Part shown: piece after piece, positions 13,401-25,900 of the stretch
Layout: each line of letters begins with the position of its first letter
How positions within the stretch are numbered: the stretch's first letter is position 1
From: Epiperipatus broadwayi
Taxonomy: Eukaryota; Onychophora; Udeonychophora; Euonychophora; Peripatidae
Length of the DNA stretch: 64,000 nt
Reading direction: 5' to 3'
Assembly: GCA_028023455.1 (NCBI GenBank)
Contig: JAQFVV010012434.1
Span: 6,724,264 to 6,788,263, forward strand
Made by a program: the position numbers and the translations under genes
Notes under the pieces: model-generated
Database searches by the model: none
Seen by the model: only the letters and a program-made list of their open reading frames with translations
What the model was told of the DNA's origin: nothing

Positions 13401-13403
<3 letters not shown>

Positions 13404-13797
13404 ACCATTTATTTATATACAGGGTACAAAGTACTATTTAATATTGTGTATCATTTAAATAAAAAAAAAGGGAACCCGATCTTTAATTTTTTTTTGTAAT
13501 ATAATATTGTTTTAAGAAAACGTACAGTGAAAGTTTAATTTTTCTTTTTTTTAATATAAGTTAACTAAAATAAATTCAATGTTGGAAAGTGCATACTGAA
13601 TAATTGATTCAAATAGTGGAAAAAAAAAAGATTGCTATTGGAAAGTCTGACTTTCTGATAGTAATTAAAAATGGCAGAAATTCTTAACAAGAAAACAGAC
13701 TTTGTAATAAAAAAAAAGGAGAATAATGTAGAAGTTTATAAAATAGAACAAAAGGTAAAAAGGAATATGTGCAGAACTTCTAAAAAGAATCTGGGAA

Positions 13798-13806
13798 TAT
13801 AAAAGG
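13798..13806 (+). promoter_or_regulatory. TATA box
   Basis: TATAAAAGG is a near-perfect TATA box in a locally less AT-rich context. A start site would be expected near 13828. An AATAAA at 13902 gives LTR-like spacing. Confidence 0.45.
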
Positions 13807-14000
13807 AGCCGACAGATTTGAAGTGTCTTTTGTCTTGTTGTTCCAGAGAGTGTTGAGCAATTTGAAGTGCCTCATATTTTTTTTATACAAAAAAAAATAT
13901 TAATAAAATGTGTCCACTTAGATACGAACTGAAATCGCTCGCCATGAGTGAGTAGAACTCTATCATTTGCTGACACTTTCTCTCGAAAAAAGTCACCTAG

Positions 14001-14135
14001 ATCATCGTCTGGCTCTACCTAAATTTGATCGGAGATTTGGAAAAAGTGAAACTAAAAAAACCAACTACTGCGGACTACCCACTGACTGAATTGGATGTTG
14101 GAGGATTAATGACCTATTTAAATATCAACTTACAG
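14001..14135 (+). CDS. Possible 45-codon exon ending at a perfect splice donor
   Basis: The frame is open from the base after a TAG at 13998-14000 to the donor at 14135/14136, exactly 45 codons. It includes GDLEKVKLKKPTTADYPLTE and then LDVGGLMTYLNINLQ. The internal ATG at about 14107 would leave only nine codons before the donor. The upstream acceptor (ACCTAG) has a weak pyrimidine tract. I do not recognise the protein. It could be chance in a GC-richer patch, or a 5' coding or leader exon driven by the TATA box at 13798. Confidence 0.25.
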
Positions 14136-17100
14136 GTAAGTTAATGGCCATAACTTTTACATAAAGTTTTATGAATAGAGAGTTGAATGAAATGTTATCC
14201 CATAATTTTTTTTTGGATTGAAAGATTTGTGAACTGAGAAGTGAACTAAACTGTTACCATGGAAAAATAAGACACCAACTAGTGATTACTTCAATATTTG
14301 AATCAAATTATTAAATTCATATGCACAATACTTTCCGATATTATAATTTTGTCTTAATCTTAAATAATAAATGGTTGATGGGCTAGAATAAATCTTTATT
14401 ATTAGCTTAACTTTCATTGTACATGTATAAAATTAATGTTATGATATTTAAGTTTTATATTTAGTTATTTAAATTCAAATTAGTATACAAATTACCTTTG
14501 CTAAATAGATTTATTTTTCTTAATTAAGTCAAAGGGGAATATCTTCTACTTAACAGGAATTTTAATCCAGATCATATAATTACTACTTTATGAGTTACAA
14601 TATGTTTGACACGGGCTCAGTGGGTCTAACGACTCTGGCGCCCTCATGTAGAAATTAAAAACTAATCCAGCTCACAATTGTACTTGGTAATAATTCTAGG
14701 CTGAGCTGATCAGGAAAGGTAGTTATGTTTTTAGAATAATAATGAAACGTTCTTTTTTTTAAATAAAATAAATGAACATTTATTTTTTTTTACATAACTT
14801 GATCAACTCGCGCATTTATAATGCGTATAGAGGCCTAGAAATACGGAAAACATTATAATATATATTTTCAGTGTGGGGAGATTGCTAATAAATCTTATAA
14901 ATAAAGTTATATTAATGTATATTAAAAATTTATATAATGTAAATTTATTATTTGATTTTGGCGGTCAGAAAATGATGCAATTCTTTTAAGAAGTTTCTTG
15001 AACACAACTAAAAACAATTAACTGAAAAAACCCATTAGTCAGAATTAAAAAGTTACAATTTGTAATAGTAAAGTAAGAATCCATTAGTGGAAATTTTATC
15101 TACCCCAACTTTTTTTAAAATCATAAGACTATTTTAAAACAATCATTGAAGAGACTTGTAACAGAATTGCATTGTTTCCAAAAACTTACTCAACAAAAGA
15201 TATCCAGTCAGCAGATTTGAGCTCTGCTAAGTGCTCAAATTGCCTCAAGTCCAGCAGCTAAATGCTTCACTACATCATCAGAAAAAGAATATAAATACTG
15301 CTGGAATTGAATTCAAAAACTGAGGAGACAACCATAAAATAACCATGTTAAACCGAATCCACACAAGTTTAAATTCTAATTCAATGTGCAGTGAGTAGGG
15401 GAAATTTCCCCTTCCCCTCTGTTCCAACATGCTCGTTCCCATGATAAAAGCTATGGATCCCATACCTATGAACTTTCCAATGACTACAGATTAAATACAT
15501 AAAATGCTAACTGTTGTGCCTGATTCCAAAGCCTAGATCTAGTATGTTAACTCCAATGAACATTAGAAGCATCAAGGACTGCCACTATCTATGAAAATGT
15601 GAAAGAATTCTAGCCGCTATATGACTTACTTAACCTCAGCCTTCTATAATCATAATTATCCTGATGCTCTACTATATAATCTCATGTAAAATATTTGTGA
15701 TTATGTATTTATAATTAATTATAACTATATATAACTTAATGTTCACTATCATTGAGCCTTTATTTAATATATTATTCTTTTATTTTTCATGCAGCAATAA
15801 TTTTTTATTTTATTATTATATATTTGTGTTTTAAATATGCCAATAACATCTCAAACACGCTAGCATGTAATAGATTTTTTTTCTTTCCACTACTTATGGG
15901 ATGATTAAACTTATCTTAATTAAAAACAAGACTTGTATGACTTATGCAGATGCTTGCGAGTTTGAGCAAACAAAGTCATTATCTTATAATGTTGTTGTAG
16001 GGAAACAGATCAACATCTGCTCTTCTAAAAATGTTTTTTTCTTTAAATAATAATGCACTAATCATAAATGTAAATGTATTCTATAAGTAAAATTCACTTA
16101 TTATCCTAGTCATTATCACCACCCCAGTTGTTTCTCCGTAAACATATTTATTTTAATAACAGCATTTATTAACTGAAATTTGTACTTATTAAATGGTGTG
16201 GGAAGTTATCAATAAAGTCAAGTAAAGGGGAATCTTTGTATCTCAAGAATTATATAATTTAACTAATTTAAATAATCCATGTGTGTTTAGCTATTAGATC
16301 ATACCATTACACAGGATGTTCCACAATATATGGGCATTAATTAATTAAATAGTCTTTAAAGCTATATTTTGTTATTCCAAGCATTGCATTCACATAGGCA
16401 CCCTTGTTCTTATATTATATATATTTGTGCTTCTTTTATCCCAAGGTATCACAAAATCGAACCCCATTATTTATCTCAAAGTCCAAAAACCAGGCTCTTA
16501 ACTCTTCTGGGGACTTATTTGGTTGTATGTGCATGCTTTATATGGGGCTGGGTCTGGAAAATCCAGCCCAATAAATGCATAGCCAACTGCTCTTCATTCA
16601 TGAACCGATCCTGCCAATGTCTGCAGAGTTATATCAGTCTTTTCTTCAAATGAATTCCATGAAGCACCTGCTAGGATCTGTGACTGAATCACATAAATAT
16701 GCCACCATGCATGCACCACCTTTCTGTTATATTTTTAATAAACCCATGAATATCCATAAGCCATAATGTTGTGATTTTGCTAAACAAATCTATTTCCACT
16801 ATTTTAAAATGTGCATCTTTGTGATGACATTATTATAAATATATTCACCAGCTATCCCACACACGTTTGTCACTCCATAAACTGAATATTAATAAATATA
16901 TCTTGGATAAATGTAATGCCTTGTCTCAAAGTGATCATTATACTCTAACTCGGTTAAATGCTTGTTGTTTTTCCTTCTGGGATGGTGTGATATATTACAA
17001 GTATATTCCCTAACTAGCGCTAAGTCATTTATCCATTGTTATTGTATACATTATTGGCATAGCCACAACCATAAAACAATGTAATCTATGAAATCTAATT

Positions 17101-17642
17101 CCATAATTTATGAATAAAATGTAATGTTACATCTCTATGACCAACTATTATATAATATTTCCAAGGCCAATGATTAATAAATAATAACACACATTTATTT
17201 ATGTTTCACTATAATAATAAATCTTGAATATATATATATATATTATACATCTCAGAATCATTGTTTTCTTTTAGTCAAATTAACATTTTGTTTAATAATT
17301 TATGTTCATACCAAACAGATGACCTCCCGCTAATAAATTATTAATATGAAAGGTCACAATCTTTACTTGCTTTCAAATTATAGTTCCTGCTAAGTTATTC
17401 CATCATTAAACTTAAATTAGTCTTTTTTGTATCTTTGATGTGTGATGCCGGCGGAGGGAATTAAAATTAGATAGATATCATCAGGATTGTTGCTTGTAAG
17501 TTGGTAGATCTGGAAAATAGGCAAATAGGGCAGAGTTCATGAGTTTTCCCGACTTATGTATCTTGCGCATGATTACTAGAGGTACTTTTGCCTAGATGCT
17601 AGATATTGTTATGTGAACAGACAAAACTGACCAGTACAATAT

Positions 17643-18153
17643 ACACGCACATACACTGGTAATGTTTGATAAATATGACACCTCATGTTGAATGTCTAAC
17701 AATTTATTTATCTGTATATCCTTTCAAGTTATTTTTTGTCATTGCTGCACCTTATGATGAGTGCAAAAGCGGTTTATTTTTTTGTAAATTCCCCATAAGC
17801 AAGTCAACTAATAGCTTTATATTTAGAATAGTAGTGAATGTATAATTGTGCGCACATAAATACATATATAAGAATTTATTGTGGCAAATAGATACAGCAC
17901 CTCATGTTGAGTGCTCTATGGTATCTGAACTAACGCAAACTTACTGACATCCAATATACAAAATTAGTAAAATATTTTATTGTACAGATATATGCATGCA
18001 GTTTTTTTTATTAGATTCGCTATCAATAAAAAGGTTTTAAAGTCCTGAGTAGAAGTGTATGCCTGTATAACCAAAAATCTTTTATATGAGAAATATATAT
18101 ATCAAATTACACAAGACATAACTTATTTCTACAGGATAAAAACCTCAGACCAC
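17643..18153. other. AT-rich spacer
   Basis: No gene is seen. CACCTCATGTTGA occurs twice (near 17680 and 17900), suggesting a decayed duplication. Confidence 0.4.
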
Positions 18154-18353
18154 TTCTATTTATTATGATATTTAGGGATTTAGTATTTTTTCTTATTCAT
18201 TTAAATTATATTTGTATATTTATCCATTTCAACACATCAAATACATATATGGGTTCTATTTATTATGATATTTAGGGATTTAGTATTTTTTCTTATTCAT
18301 TTAAATTATATTTGTATATTTATCCATTTCAACACATCAAATACATATATGGG
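18154..18353. repeat. Perfect 100-bp tandem duplication
   Basis: Bases 18154-18253 are repeated directly as 18254-18353 with no difference that I can see. The lack of divergence in otherwise decayed DNA means the duplication is recent, or is an assembly artefact. Confidence 0.9.
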
Positions 18354-18539
18354 TTTGTAATAATTAATTATTTAGTATTTTTTATTATATCATTATAAGT
18401 ATGGAACGGTGGTAGGATCTGGGATTAAATAAATATATAATCATAATATTAAATTGGTTTTGTTTTCATATTATTATTTATTTGATAAAATGTACTCTTT
18501 CCTTATCAATCACGTACATATAATAACCATTTAACTTAC

Positions 18540-18960
18540 CCATTGAAGACCCTAGATGTAGAGTGCTGAACTAGACACATGGGATATCATGCTACCGGGG
18601 TGTTAAATCTTATTCCTATGCTCTTCTAGGATGGGGGAGGGAAATTCATTTTTTATTCTTTTCTAAAAGTGGCGGCAAAAGTTATTTTGTAAATAGACTT
18701 TTCAAAGGTGTGTACTTACCATAGGCCATAAATATTCAGGCATTCGAGTAAGATATCAACTAAAGGGGGTTTTTAATTGGCAGAGTCCTGTCAAATCACT
18801 TTTTCTATCAGTTTAGCTGGAAGTACCAATATATATATGAGTACAGAAAATTGGCTAAATTGGTATCCATTTCTTTCCCTGTTAAATCTTGATCACTTCA
18901 TGCTCAGTGCAAGATTATGAGCAGAATCTGCAGGAAAGTATGGTCCGGTACAATGTGTAT
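18540..18960 (+). repeat. tRNA-derived SINE-like sequence
   Basis: At 18550-18616 a tRNA-like head reads GTGCTGAACTAGACACATGG and then a B-box-like GGTGTTAAATCTTATTCC. Such heads drive Pol III transcription of SINEs. The body downstream is less AT-rich than its surroundings. The 3' end and any target duplication are not clear. Confidence 0.35.
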
Positions 18961-19467
18961 ATTTTCTTTTTTCTAGAAATCCTGTTTGAGCCTAAAATAA
19001 TAACTACTTTCTCTGCTATTATCATAAATTAACTCACACGCTGTATTCTGTTTACTTCTATATATATATTTAAGGTTTTTTACTCTCCATACCAGGTCTC
19101 CATCTCCCAATTTTTTATTAATACATTATTCTTCTATCTTAATCTTTGTTATTATAACACTCAACAATCCTCCTAACACAATCATCTCACACTTTGCACA
19201 AGTATACTGACATAAAGTCTTTATCCAAATCTTCTGCCTACCATACTCTTTCTTACCCATTTGTTGCTTGCCCTTTATTCATAATTCAATTAAATACCAT
19301 TTTGGCTATTCTTTTACTATTCATAAATTGCAATCTACCAAACATTTTCATTTTACTTTTGGAATCTCTCATATAAAAGCTTGACCATCCCATTTCTTCT
19401 TGAATTGCCTCATTTCCCATCCACAATCTACATCTAATTCACATCTTCCTACGTGACACATCATTAC
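18961..19467. other. Pyrimidine-rich non-coding stretch
   Basis: This T/C-rich sequence has no recognisable gene. A similar pyrimidine-rich stretch lies near 62440-62810 and may belong to the same old repeat. Confidence 0.35.
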
Positions 19468-19795
19468 CATAGGTTAACTCCACAACTAGTGCCATCCAAT
19501 GCAAACTATAGTAATTAATGTACACTAGAAGGTTTGTACATCAAAATCTCTATATAGAACCTACTCATCCAATAACCTCAGATTAGTTTCTAGCTTGTGG
19601 CTCTTCATTTATGAAATCACAAGCTAGAAAAGTCTGGAGATATTGAATGATTAGGCACTAGATAGGGATTTTGATGCACAAATTTTCTAGCATCCTACTA
19701 TGGGTTACACTTGGTGGCATTACTATATGAAGAGAGTTGCTACTGTTTTAACAGACTGTATAAGCAAAAGGGATGATCATGTGATGTTTTAATGG
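19468..19795. mobile_element. Palindromic MITE-like element, copy 1
   Basis: The sequence folds on itself around a perfect 13-base stem, TTTCTAGCTTGTG/CACAAGCTAGAAA (about 19588-19632). The arms stay imperfectly complementary outwards (AGAGATTTTGATGTACAAA on the folded left arm against AGGGATTTTGATGCACAAA on the right). The right half is homologous to 59950-60092 and 44540-44603. It has no coding capacity, so it would depend on enzymes supplied elsewhere. Confidence 0.6.
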
Positions 19796-21360
19796 TTTTA
19801 TATCTATTCTAATACTAAATTCTTAAAAAACAATAACTTAATATCAGTAATACATATCTGTTATCTATACCTTCAATATTCACTCTTATTGGGAATATAT
19901 AAATAACTACATTTATATAAAGCATCTATTTAAAAAGTGTGTCTTAATTCATATAGAACATATTCAATAAATAAGCAATATTCACTATCCAACAAGAAAT
20001 TTTTCAAAGTATATGCTAAATCCCAAACTGTCACATTCATAACATTACTGATAAAATAAAAATCATGATTTTACTGTTTTCTTGCCTTTTTTGCTAAATG
20101 GCTGGTTACTTATTTATTACTACATGGACTATTTTCTATGTTTAAGACTTTAATATTCAACAAATATTTACTAATCAAGTTTGTATATTTATAATAAGTT
20201 TTAGCAGTGATCAATGCAGAAGTACAAAAAACATGAAGTTATGTTCAAATTCATTTTGTTTTTGGTTCAGTATCAATTATTGTTTTTTTGGTTCTAAGTT
20301 TATGTACAATCTGGGTAAGTTGTTTATAATTTAACAATGACTTTTTCAAATTCACCAGATAGAAAAAATATCTACAATTTAAACAATGCCCTACTAAGTT
20401 CGTATTTTTCTTTTTAACAAAATTAGTAACTTTACCATTCTAATGCTTTTTTATTTGTATCATTAGGTTTAACCATGGGTGTTTTTCCATACAATTATGA
20501 TTCACCTGTGAAAAGCAACATTAAATACAGAAAACTATACTTCTGGATATCTATAATCTGACAATGTTCTATTATTTTCCAATTGTTTACTAAAAGTTAA
20601 CAATTGTTAAACTGGAGCAATCCCTTTTTTTCTCTTAAATTTTAACCTTGATATATTCAACTTTTAAAATGAATTTTTTCATGCAATGCTTTTATCAATA
20701 TCTACTTCAAAATTCTTGTGCTATGATTCAGAATGAATACTTTTTACTCCAAAAAGTAAATCCATTTATATCTAAAGATATTTTTCCTACAAGTTTTTAA
20801 TCTATCTTTAGATGAAGTTAAAGATTTACATTTTGTTTAATTATTATTCAAATATCTATATATTACATATATAGACACAGGTATATAATAAGCTTGTGTG
20901 TTTCAGTTATTCAAATATCTATAGATTTTCAATGTTTTTTTTAATTATTTTTTGCATATCATTTTTTGATATTTATTATACTCTTTGTAAAATATTTTGG
21001 CTAATCACTCTTCTTAAATAACTCTTTCCATAATTTTTTTCCCCTTTTGTCCAATATTTTCTATTTCTCCCTCCCTTTCTCTGGGATCATTTGTCTATTC
21101 TTATTCCTTTCTATTTTTTCTTTCCTTTTTATGTAGTATTTTCTCCTTTCATTTTTCTATTACTTTATCTTTTTGATTGTATTCTCATCCTTGGTGTTCG
21201 CCTTAAGATGGCGTTGATGCTAATCAAAAACATATACATATAACGATTCTGGGCCTGACCTAAATGATCAATTTGATCTAAAAAGATCTGATTTCTTAGA
21301 TTTGTAATAAAATATTCTACTAACTAATACTATTATATGATGTTAGTTTTTTTCATTTTT
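19796..21360. other. AT-rich non-coding DNA
   Basis: No gene, RNA gene or clear repeat was found in this stretch. Confidence 0.5.
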
Positions 21361-21862
21361 GTAAATGTTTATTAATCTTAACTTGTTTTTGAGTTTGTGT
21401 GTCTTTAAAGTTATGGTGTTTTTCTAATTTTTTTTTGACTTTACGTGTGTCTTTTTAAAGTTACGGTCTTTTTTTTTTTTTTGCAAGAGTAAATCAATAC
21501 TTTTATTCAAAAGCAAGACGTAATAAGTAAATGTTTATTAATCTTATCTTGTTTTTGAGTTTGTGTGTGTGTCTTTAAAGTTACTGGGCTTTTTCGAATT
21601 TTTTTTTTTGGACTTTAGGTATGTCTTTTTAAAGTTACGGTATTTTTTTTGCAAGAGTAAATCAATAATTTGATTCAAAAGCAAGACATAATAAGTCAAT
21701 GTTTATTAATCTTAGATTGTTTTTGAGTTTGTGTGTGTCTTTAAAGTTACGGGGCTTTTTCTCATTTTTTTTTGGACTTTATGTTTGTCTTTTTTTTTTA
21801 AAGTTACGGTATTTTTGATCAAGAGTAAATCAATCATTTTATTAAATAAGCAAGACGTAATT
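21361..21862. repeat. Tandem array, three units of about 167 bp
   Basis: Units start at 21361, 21527 and 21695. Each runs from GTAAATGTTTATTAATCTTA through two TTTAAAGTTACGG-type boxes to AAAGCAAGACGTAATAA. Differences are mainly poly-T length changes. Confidence 0.85.
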
Positions 21863-21961
21863 CTAAATCTATCAAAAGTAACATAATTTATATACTACAA
21901 TTTAGAATTGATATCCGTCTACTATTAGTAAGGACCGTCATTAAAAGACTCGATTGAAAAA

Positions 21962-22440
21962 TGATATCCGACTAATTTCCATTTTCTTTTTTTTTTGGAT
22001 GGGGGACGGACAGTAATAAATCAGAAAGTGGGTTGTTTTTGTTAACTCTGTCTATATAAAAAGGGTACCGTTATTGAAATACTAAATTTAAAAATGATAG
22101 CCGACTAATTTGCATTTCTTTTGACAGTAATTAATCAGAAAGTGGATTTCTCTTTTTTTTGGTAAATCTTGTATATATATAAAAACAAACAAACTGTAAT
22201 TCAAAGACTCCATAAAATCAAACCCCATTGAATTTGCTTTTTCTTTTTTTAGAAGACAGTAATTAATCAGGAACTGGGTTGTTTTTGTTAGTGTGTAGAT
22301 ATAAAAACTAATCTTATTTTGAAATAATAAATGTAACAAAACAAAACAAAAAAATACCCGACTAATTTTATTTTTCGGACAAGTAATTCCTAATAATTAG
22401 ACAGTGGGTTGTTTTTGTTTGTGCGTATATATATAGCGAA
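21962..22440. repeat. Degenerate tandem array, four units of about 130 bp
   Basis: Recurrent blocks CCGACTAATTT and CAGTAATTAATCAGAAAGTGG followed by TTGTTTTTGTTA occur near 21965-22040, 22098-22160, 22215-22290 and 22350-22420. The units are more diverged than those of the adjacent 167-bp array. Confidence 0.7.
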
Positions 22441-22464
22441 AGTAACTGGTCATAGACGAATTCT

Positions 22465-22486
22465 CGCGAAAACAGTACTTTTCGCG
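22465..22486. promoter_or_regulatory. CGCGAAAA-N6-TTTTCGCG palindrome
   Basis: A perfect 8-base inverted repeat contains four CpGs in otherwise CpG-poor DNA. Each half resembles an E2F-type TTTTCGCG site. It follows the tandem arrays and could mark a promoter. No matching coding exon was found downstream. Confidence 0.35.
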
Positions 22487-22749
22487 TGATCCTTTAATTT
22501 TTTTTCTCTTTTGCACCCTTAAAAGCAATTTTTGAGGTTATCCCTTCGTAATGGAATCTTCAGGACATTATTACTAAACTTACAACAATAAAGTAAGTTA
22601 CAATACATTAAAAAAATAGACGTCTTATCAAATTTTAAAAAACTACGACTGCTTCAAAGACACACACTCTCACACGAAACTACAGAGAAAATAGATATTC
22701 TACTATTATGAGAAAATGATGAACAAAATCGACTACTATGGCAGCCGAT

Positions 22750-22925
22750 CAAGGCATTTCTTTCTCTTTGCTTTTAGCATAGAAAAAGCCATAACCGGTA
22801 GCCGTTGGGAACTCTTTCTGTGTTTTATCATAGAAAGAAGTCTCTTTGTGTTGGCTTCTGTTGCCGCCGCCTCCTCCGTCCAACATAACATGACTTTTCT
22901 GCATTTATAACATAGAAAAATTCCT
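22750..22925. repeat. Three tandem hairpin-like units
   Basis: Three units of about 65 bp each contain TTTCT-(9 to 12 bases)-CATAGAAA followed by a TCTCTTTTGTTGG-like tail. The motif resembles the TTTCTGTG...GCATAGAAAG boxes of the inverted-repeat element at 35263-36377, so this may be a remnant of the same family. An overlapping 64-codon frame (22716-22910) has no recognisable feature. Confidence 0.4.
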
Positions 22926-25900
22926 CTTTTGTTGGGTGAAGGCCTGTGAAACAGTATATTTCTAGAAATTTACCTAGAAGTAGCGACTTCTTAAGGTGAA
23001 CCCCAAGAATGAGAAAACAACCATCTTTTTTTCCATCTTGTCTTTTTTATTGCTAAATAATGCATAGAAACTGTTCATTCAAAATGAATTCCACCTTTTT
23101 AATTGTATTTTACTTTAACTTTCCGAATATTGTAGAGTTATAATGAGATGTGGTTTTGAAATCTTTCAGAAAGAAAATTTTTTTGCTGTAAAAATTAGTA
23201 AACAAAAAAAATGGGCCAGTATATTCTGTATGTGGCTTACAAATTGGGTTGTATTGTCATTGCAAAACTCATTTCTGAAGTAGTAGTATTTCTTTTTCTC
23301 TCTTTAAAGTTATAATGGCCTTATTCATCTATGAGTGGCAGTTATTATTATTTCAACTAAATATTTGTATTTTAAATTATAACAGTAAGTACATTTTACT
23401 GCACCATTATATTAATTTCTTGAATCAATTGCTTTCTGCCTCTTCAATATCTCATCATTTTTCTTGCTTAGTTTCAAGTATTATTAATTGAACATTAATC
23501 TTAGTCTTTTCTTTTTAACTACTATGCTAGTTCTTTCTCCACCTGCTTAACTCAAAATATCCCTGTGATATACTATATCATTGTCATGTGGAACATGATG
23601 AATCACCAATTATGTATGAGAATTAGATTATAGCCTATCTACTTGCAAGTAAATATGACCATATTCATCAATTATTCAATACTGGAAATACTATGTGATG
23701 ATTTTAAAAGACAATTATGTAAAGCAATACAACACAGATGAACTTTCAGGTATTAATAAAAACTCATATCTACTTAGATGTTGCCAATTAAGTAATAAAG
23801 TATAATATACATGATATTCTCATGAGCTTCATTCATATATAATGCTATAGCAAAATATTGGCTGAGAAACTCATGCTACTCATCTCTACATATCCTTTTC
23901 TCTTACCATATCCAGATGTAATCTTCATGAAATTTGAGATTGATATGATAAATAATTAAGAGTGTGCAGCAGTGATTATAAAATGCAAAAGTTAAAAAAC
24001 AAAATTAATTAATTTGATAGCACAATTAAAACTGGCTATTTACATAATAAGAAATCAAAATTGACAAAAGAAATAAAATGCATGATAATTCTTAGAGTTT
24101 TGCTACAATTGTTTGCATGTGTTTCAAATATTAATCTTAAAAAACAAACAACTTCTATCTTTTAAAATTCAAATATTTAAATAATCCCAAATTGATTTCA
24201 ATGATACTTTGACATAAATTCTTATTTATTTATTAATTCGTAAATAATATTATTCCCAAATAAACAAATTTTCATCAATATTAAATTACAATATGGTATT
24301 AACTATTTAATAACAAAGTTTTTATCTAAGTTATATATATATATAAAGTTTGAAAATTTATCTATATACAAGGCGTTTAATTTAGATGTAAAAATGCTAT
24401 TTACTTTCTTTCTTTCAGGTATAATGTAAATTTATTATGGCTGACAAGATATAAAACATCTGCTACATGGCCAGTAAAAACCTTTATAAACGGATTAACA
24501 ATTCTTTTTGACAAATACTATGAAATTAATCCAAAAGATGGATTTCTCTTAGCCACTCTCTTTATTCCCTCCCCATTGGATTCCAATTTCAATATTATAT
24601 GTTAATCTGGAATTCTGTTTTACTGCTAATCATTCTCGCTTACTGCCATTACTTTTGCTGCTCCACTTGTCAATTCTTTCTCGACTAGCCATTTTCTCTT
24701 CTATAGAGTTTGTTTGTTATTTAATTCTTTTGTTTCAAAGGAATTTCAAAAGTTTTTTAAATAAGTAATGACGTTTTCCATTTCTGTCCAAACATATTTG
24801 GGTACTGAGTAACTTAAATCTGAGATAAGGATTAATTTAATGTTTGTTTATTGCAAAATAATTATTTTCAATAAACAAACTGCAATAGCTGAAATGAATC
24901 CATTTATATAAACCCAAAATTTTTTTAAATGTTTATAAAGTGTAATTAAAATAAAATAAAAATTAGACAAAACTACTTTTTATGTATTATTATATAAATT
25001 TATTTTATATTTATTAAGGATATAAAAATAAATGATTTATTTTAGCTAAAAGATGAAATTTAAAATCTTTTCAGATAGTACAAATATATATATATGTTGA
25101 ATTACTTTTATAATCATAGCATGTGATGAACGTAATTATTTCACTATATGCTTTAAACAGCATTATTATATATCAGAAATTACATATTATCATTTAGAAT
25201 ATAATATTAAATAAAGCCCTTAATATATTTTGTTCTTTAATCATTATTTTTCTTGCAAGTGTGATGAATATTTTATTTTCTTAGAAGACAATTCTATTAA
25301 TCATAATTGTGTTGTAATGAACTTATCTTTCATTTACACCATAAAGAAACTCACACATTAAAAATTCGGTATGGTCACATTTTAATTCCTAATTTTTCTG
25401 CTACATATTTAAGACATCAATGAAATAATTGCTTGTTTTAGTATTTGAGTAAGTTGAATACTGCTTATTTTGAAATATTAGTTTGCATCTTACTAGCTAT
25501 AAGAATCTTAGCAATGATAGTGCAGTTCTTATTGTTTTTGTCATCAATCATTATGTTTGTTTAGTTAGTTTTCAGAGTATTAGATTTGATGTAATGCTAC
25601 GGAACAGAGGACAATAATCAATGATGTGTAAGGAAATTTTTTTTCTAGCCCATGTAACTTATTCATTGTATCAAAAAACCATCTATGAAATTTGTTGAGA
25701 ACTATAGTTGTGTGTCAATGGTTCATCCAACATTTTTCTAATATTTTTATAGAAGGATGGGTTTCCAATTGGTACAATAATTGAATTTTGTGATGCATGA
25801 TCATTAATAACTCATTAAATTCTGAAATCAAGTTAGGTCAATTCCCAACTCACTATGTATGATGTGTTTTTCAATTTTACCAACTCAGATAGCTGACAAT

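Larger units (their letters stand above)
13401..14890 (+). other. Promoter-like block present only in the 3' LTR
   Basis: This sequence has no counterpart in the 5' LTR. It contains TATAAAAGG at 13798-13806, AATAAA at 13902-13907 about 100 bases downstream, and a perfect donor CAG|GTAAGT at 14136. The TATA to polyA-signal spacing resembles the R region of an LTR. Two readings are possible. It may be the core promoter that the 5' LTR lost by deletion at the TA repeat, or a nested LTR-type insertion. No inverted terminal repeats are visible. Confidence 0.5.
1262..17638 (+). mobile_element. Ty3/gypsy-type LTR retrotransposon, full-length but decayed, unusually long LTRs
   Basis: Two direct repeats of about 2.9 kb bound a decayed gag-pol body in the order gag, protease, RT, RNase H, integrase, which is the Ty3/gypsy order. 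The repeats begin TGAAG (1262 and 13106) and end GTAYA (4164 and 17638), so the 3' LTR has canonical TG...CA ends. ATAT lies just outside both ends (1258-1261 and 17639-17642) and fits a 4-bp target duplication, although it is low complexity. A GGGGAAA polypurine tract abuts the 3' LTR. All coding domains carry stops or frameshifts, so the copy is dead. The LTRs differ by many substitutions and small indels, so the insertion is not recent. No convincing primer binding site follows the 5' LTR. The total of 16.4 kb is large for the superfamily, partly because of the 1.5-kb block found only in the 3' LTR and a leader of about 4.6 kb. Confidence 0.85.
13106..17638 (+). repeat. 3' LTR (about 4.5 kb, including a 1.5-kb block absent from the 5' LTR)
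   Basis: It matches the 5' LTR from TGAAGAAGTC to CCAGTACA. The homology is interrupted at about 13332-14890 by a long TA run and a unique block, then resumes at AAAGTTATATTAATG. Smaller extra pieces relative to the 5' LTR occur near 16290 and 16636-16660. AATAAA motifs lie near 16570 and 16736. Confidence 0.85.

Noticed and set aside
21361-22440. CRISPR array
   Set aside because: The repeats are long, contiguous and without unique spacers; this is eukaryotic tandem repeat DNA.
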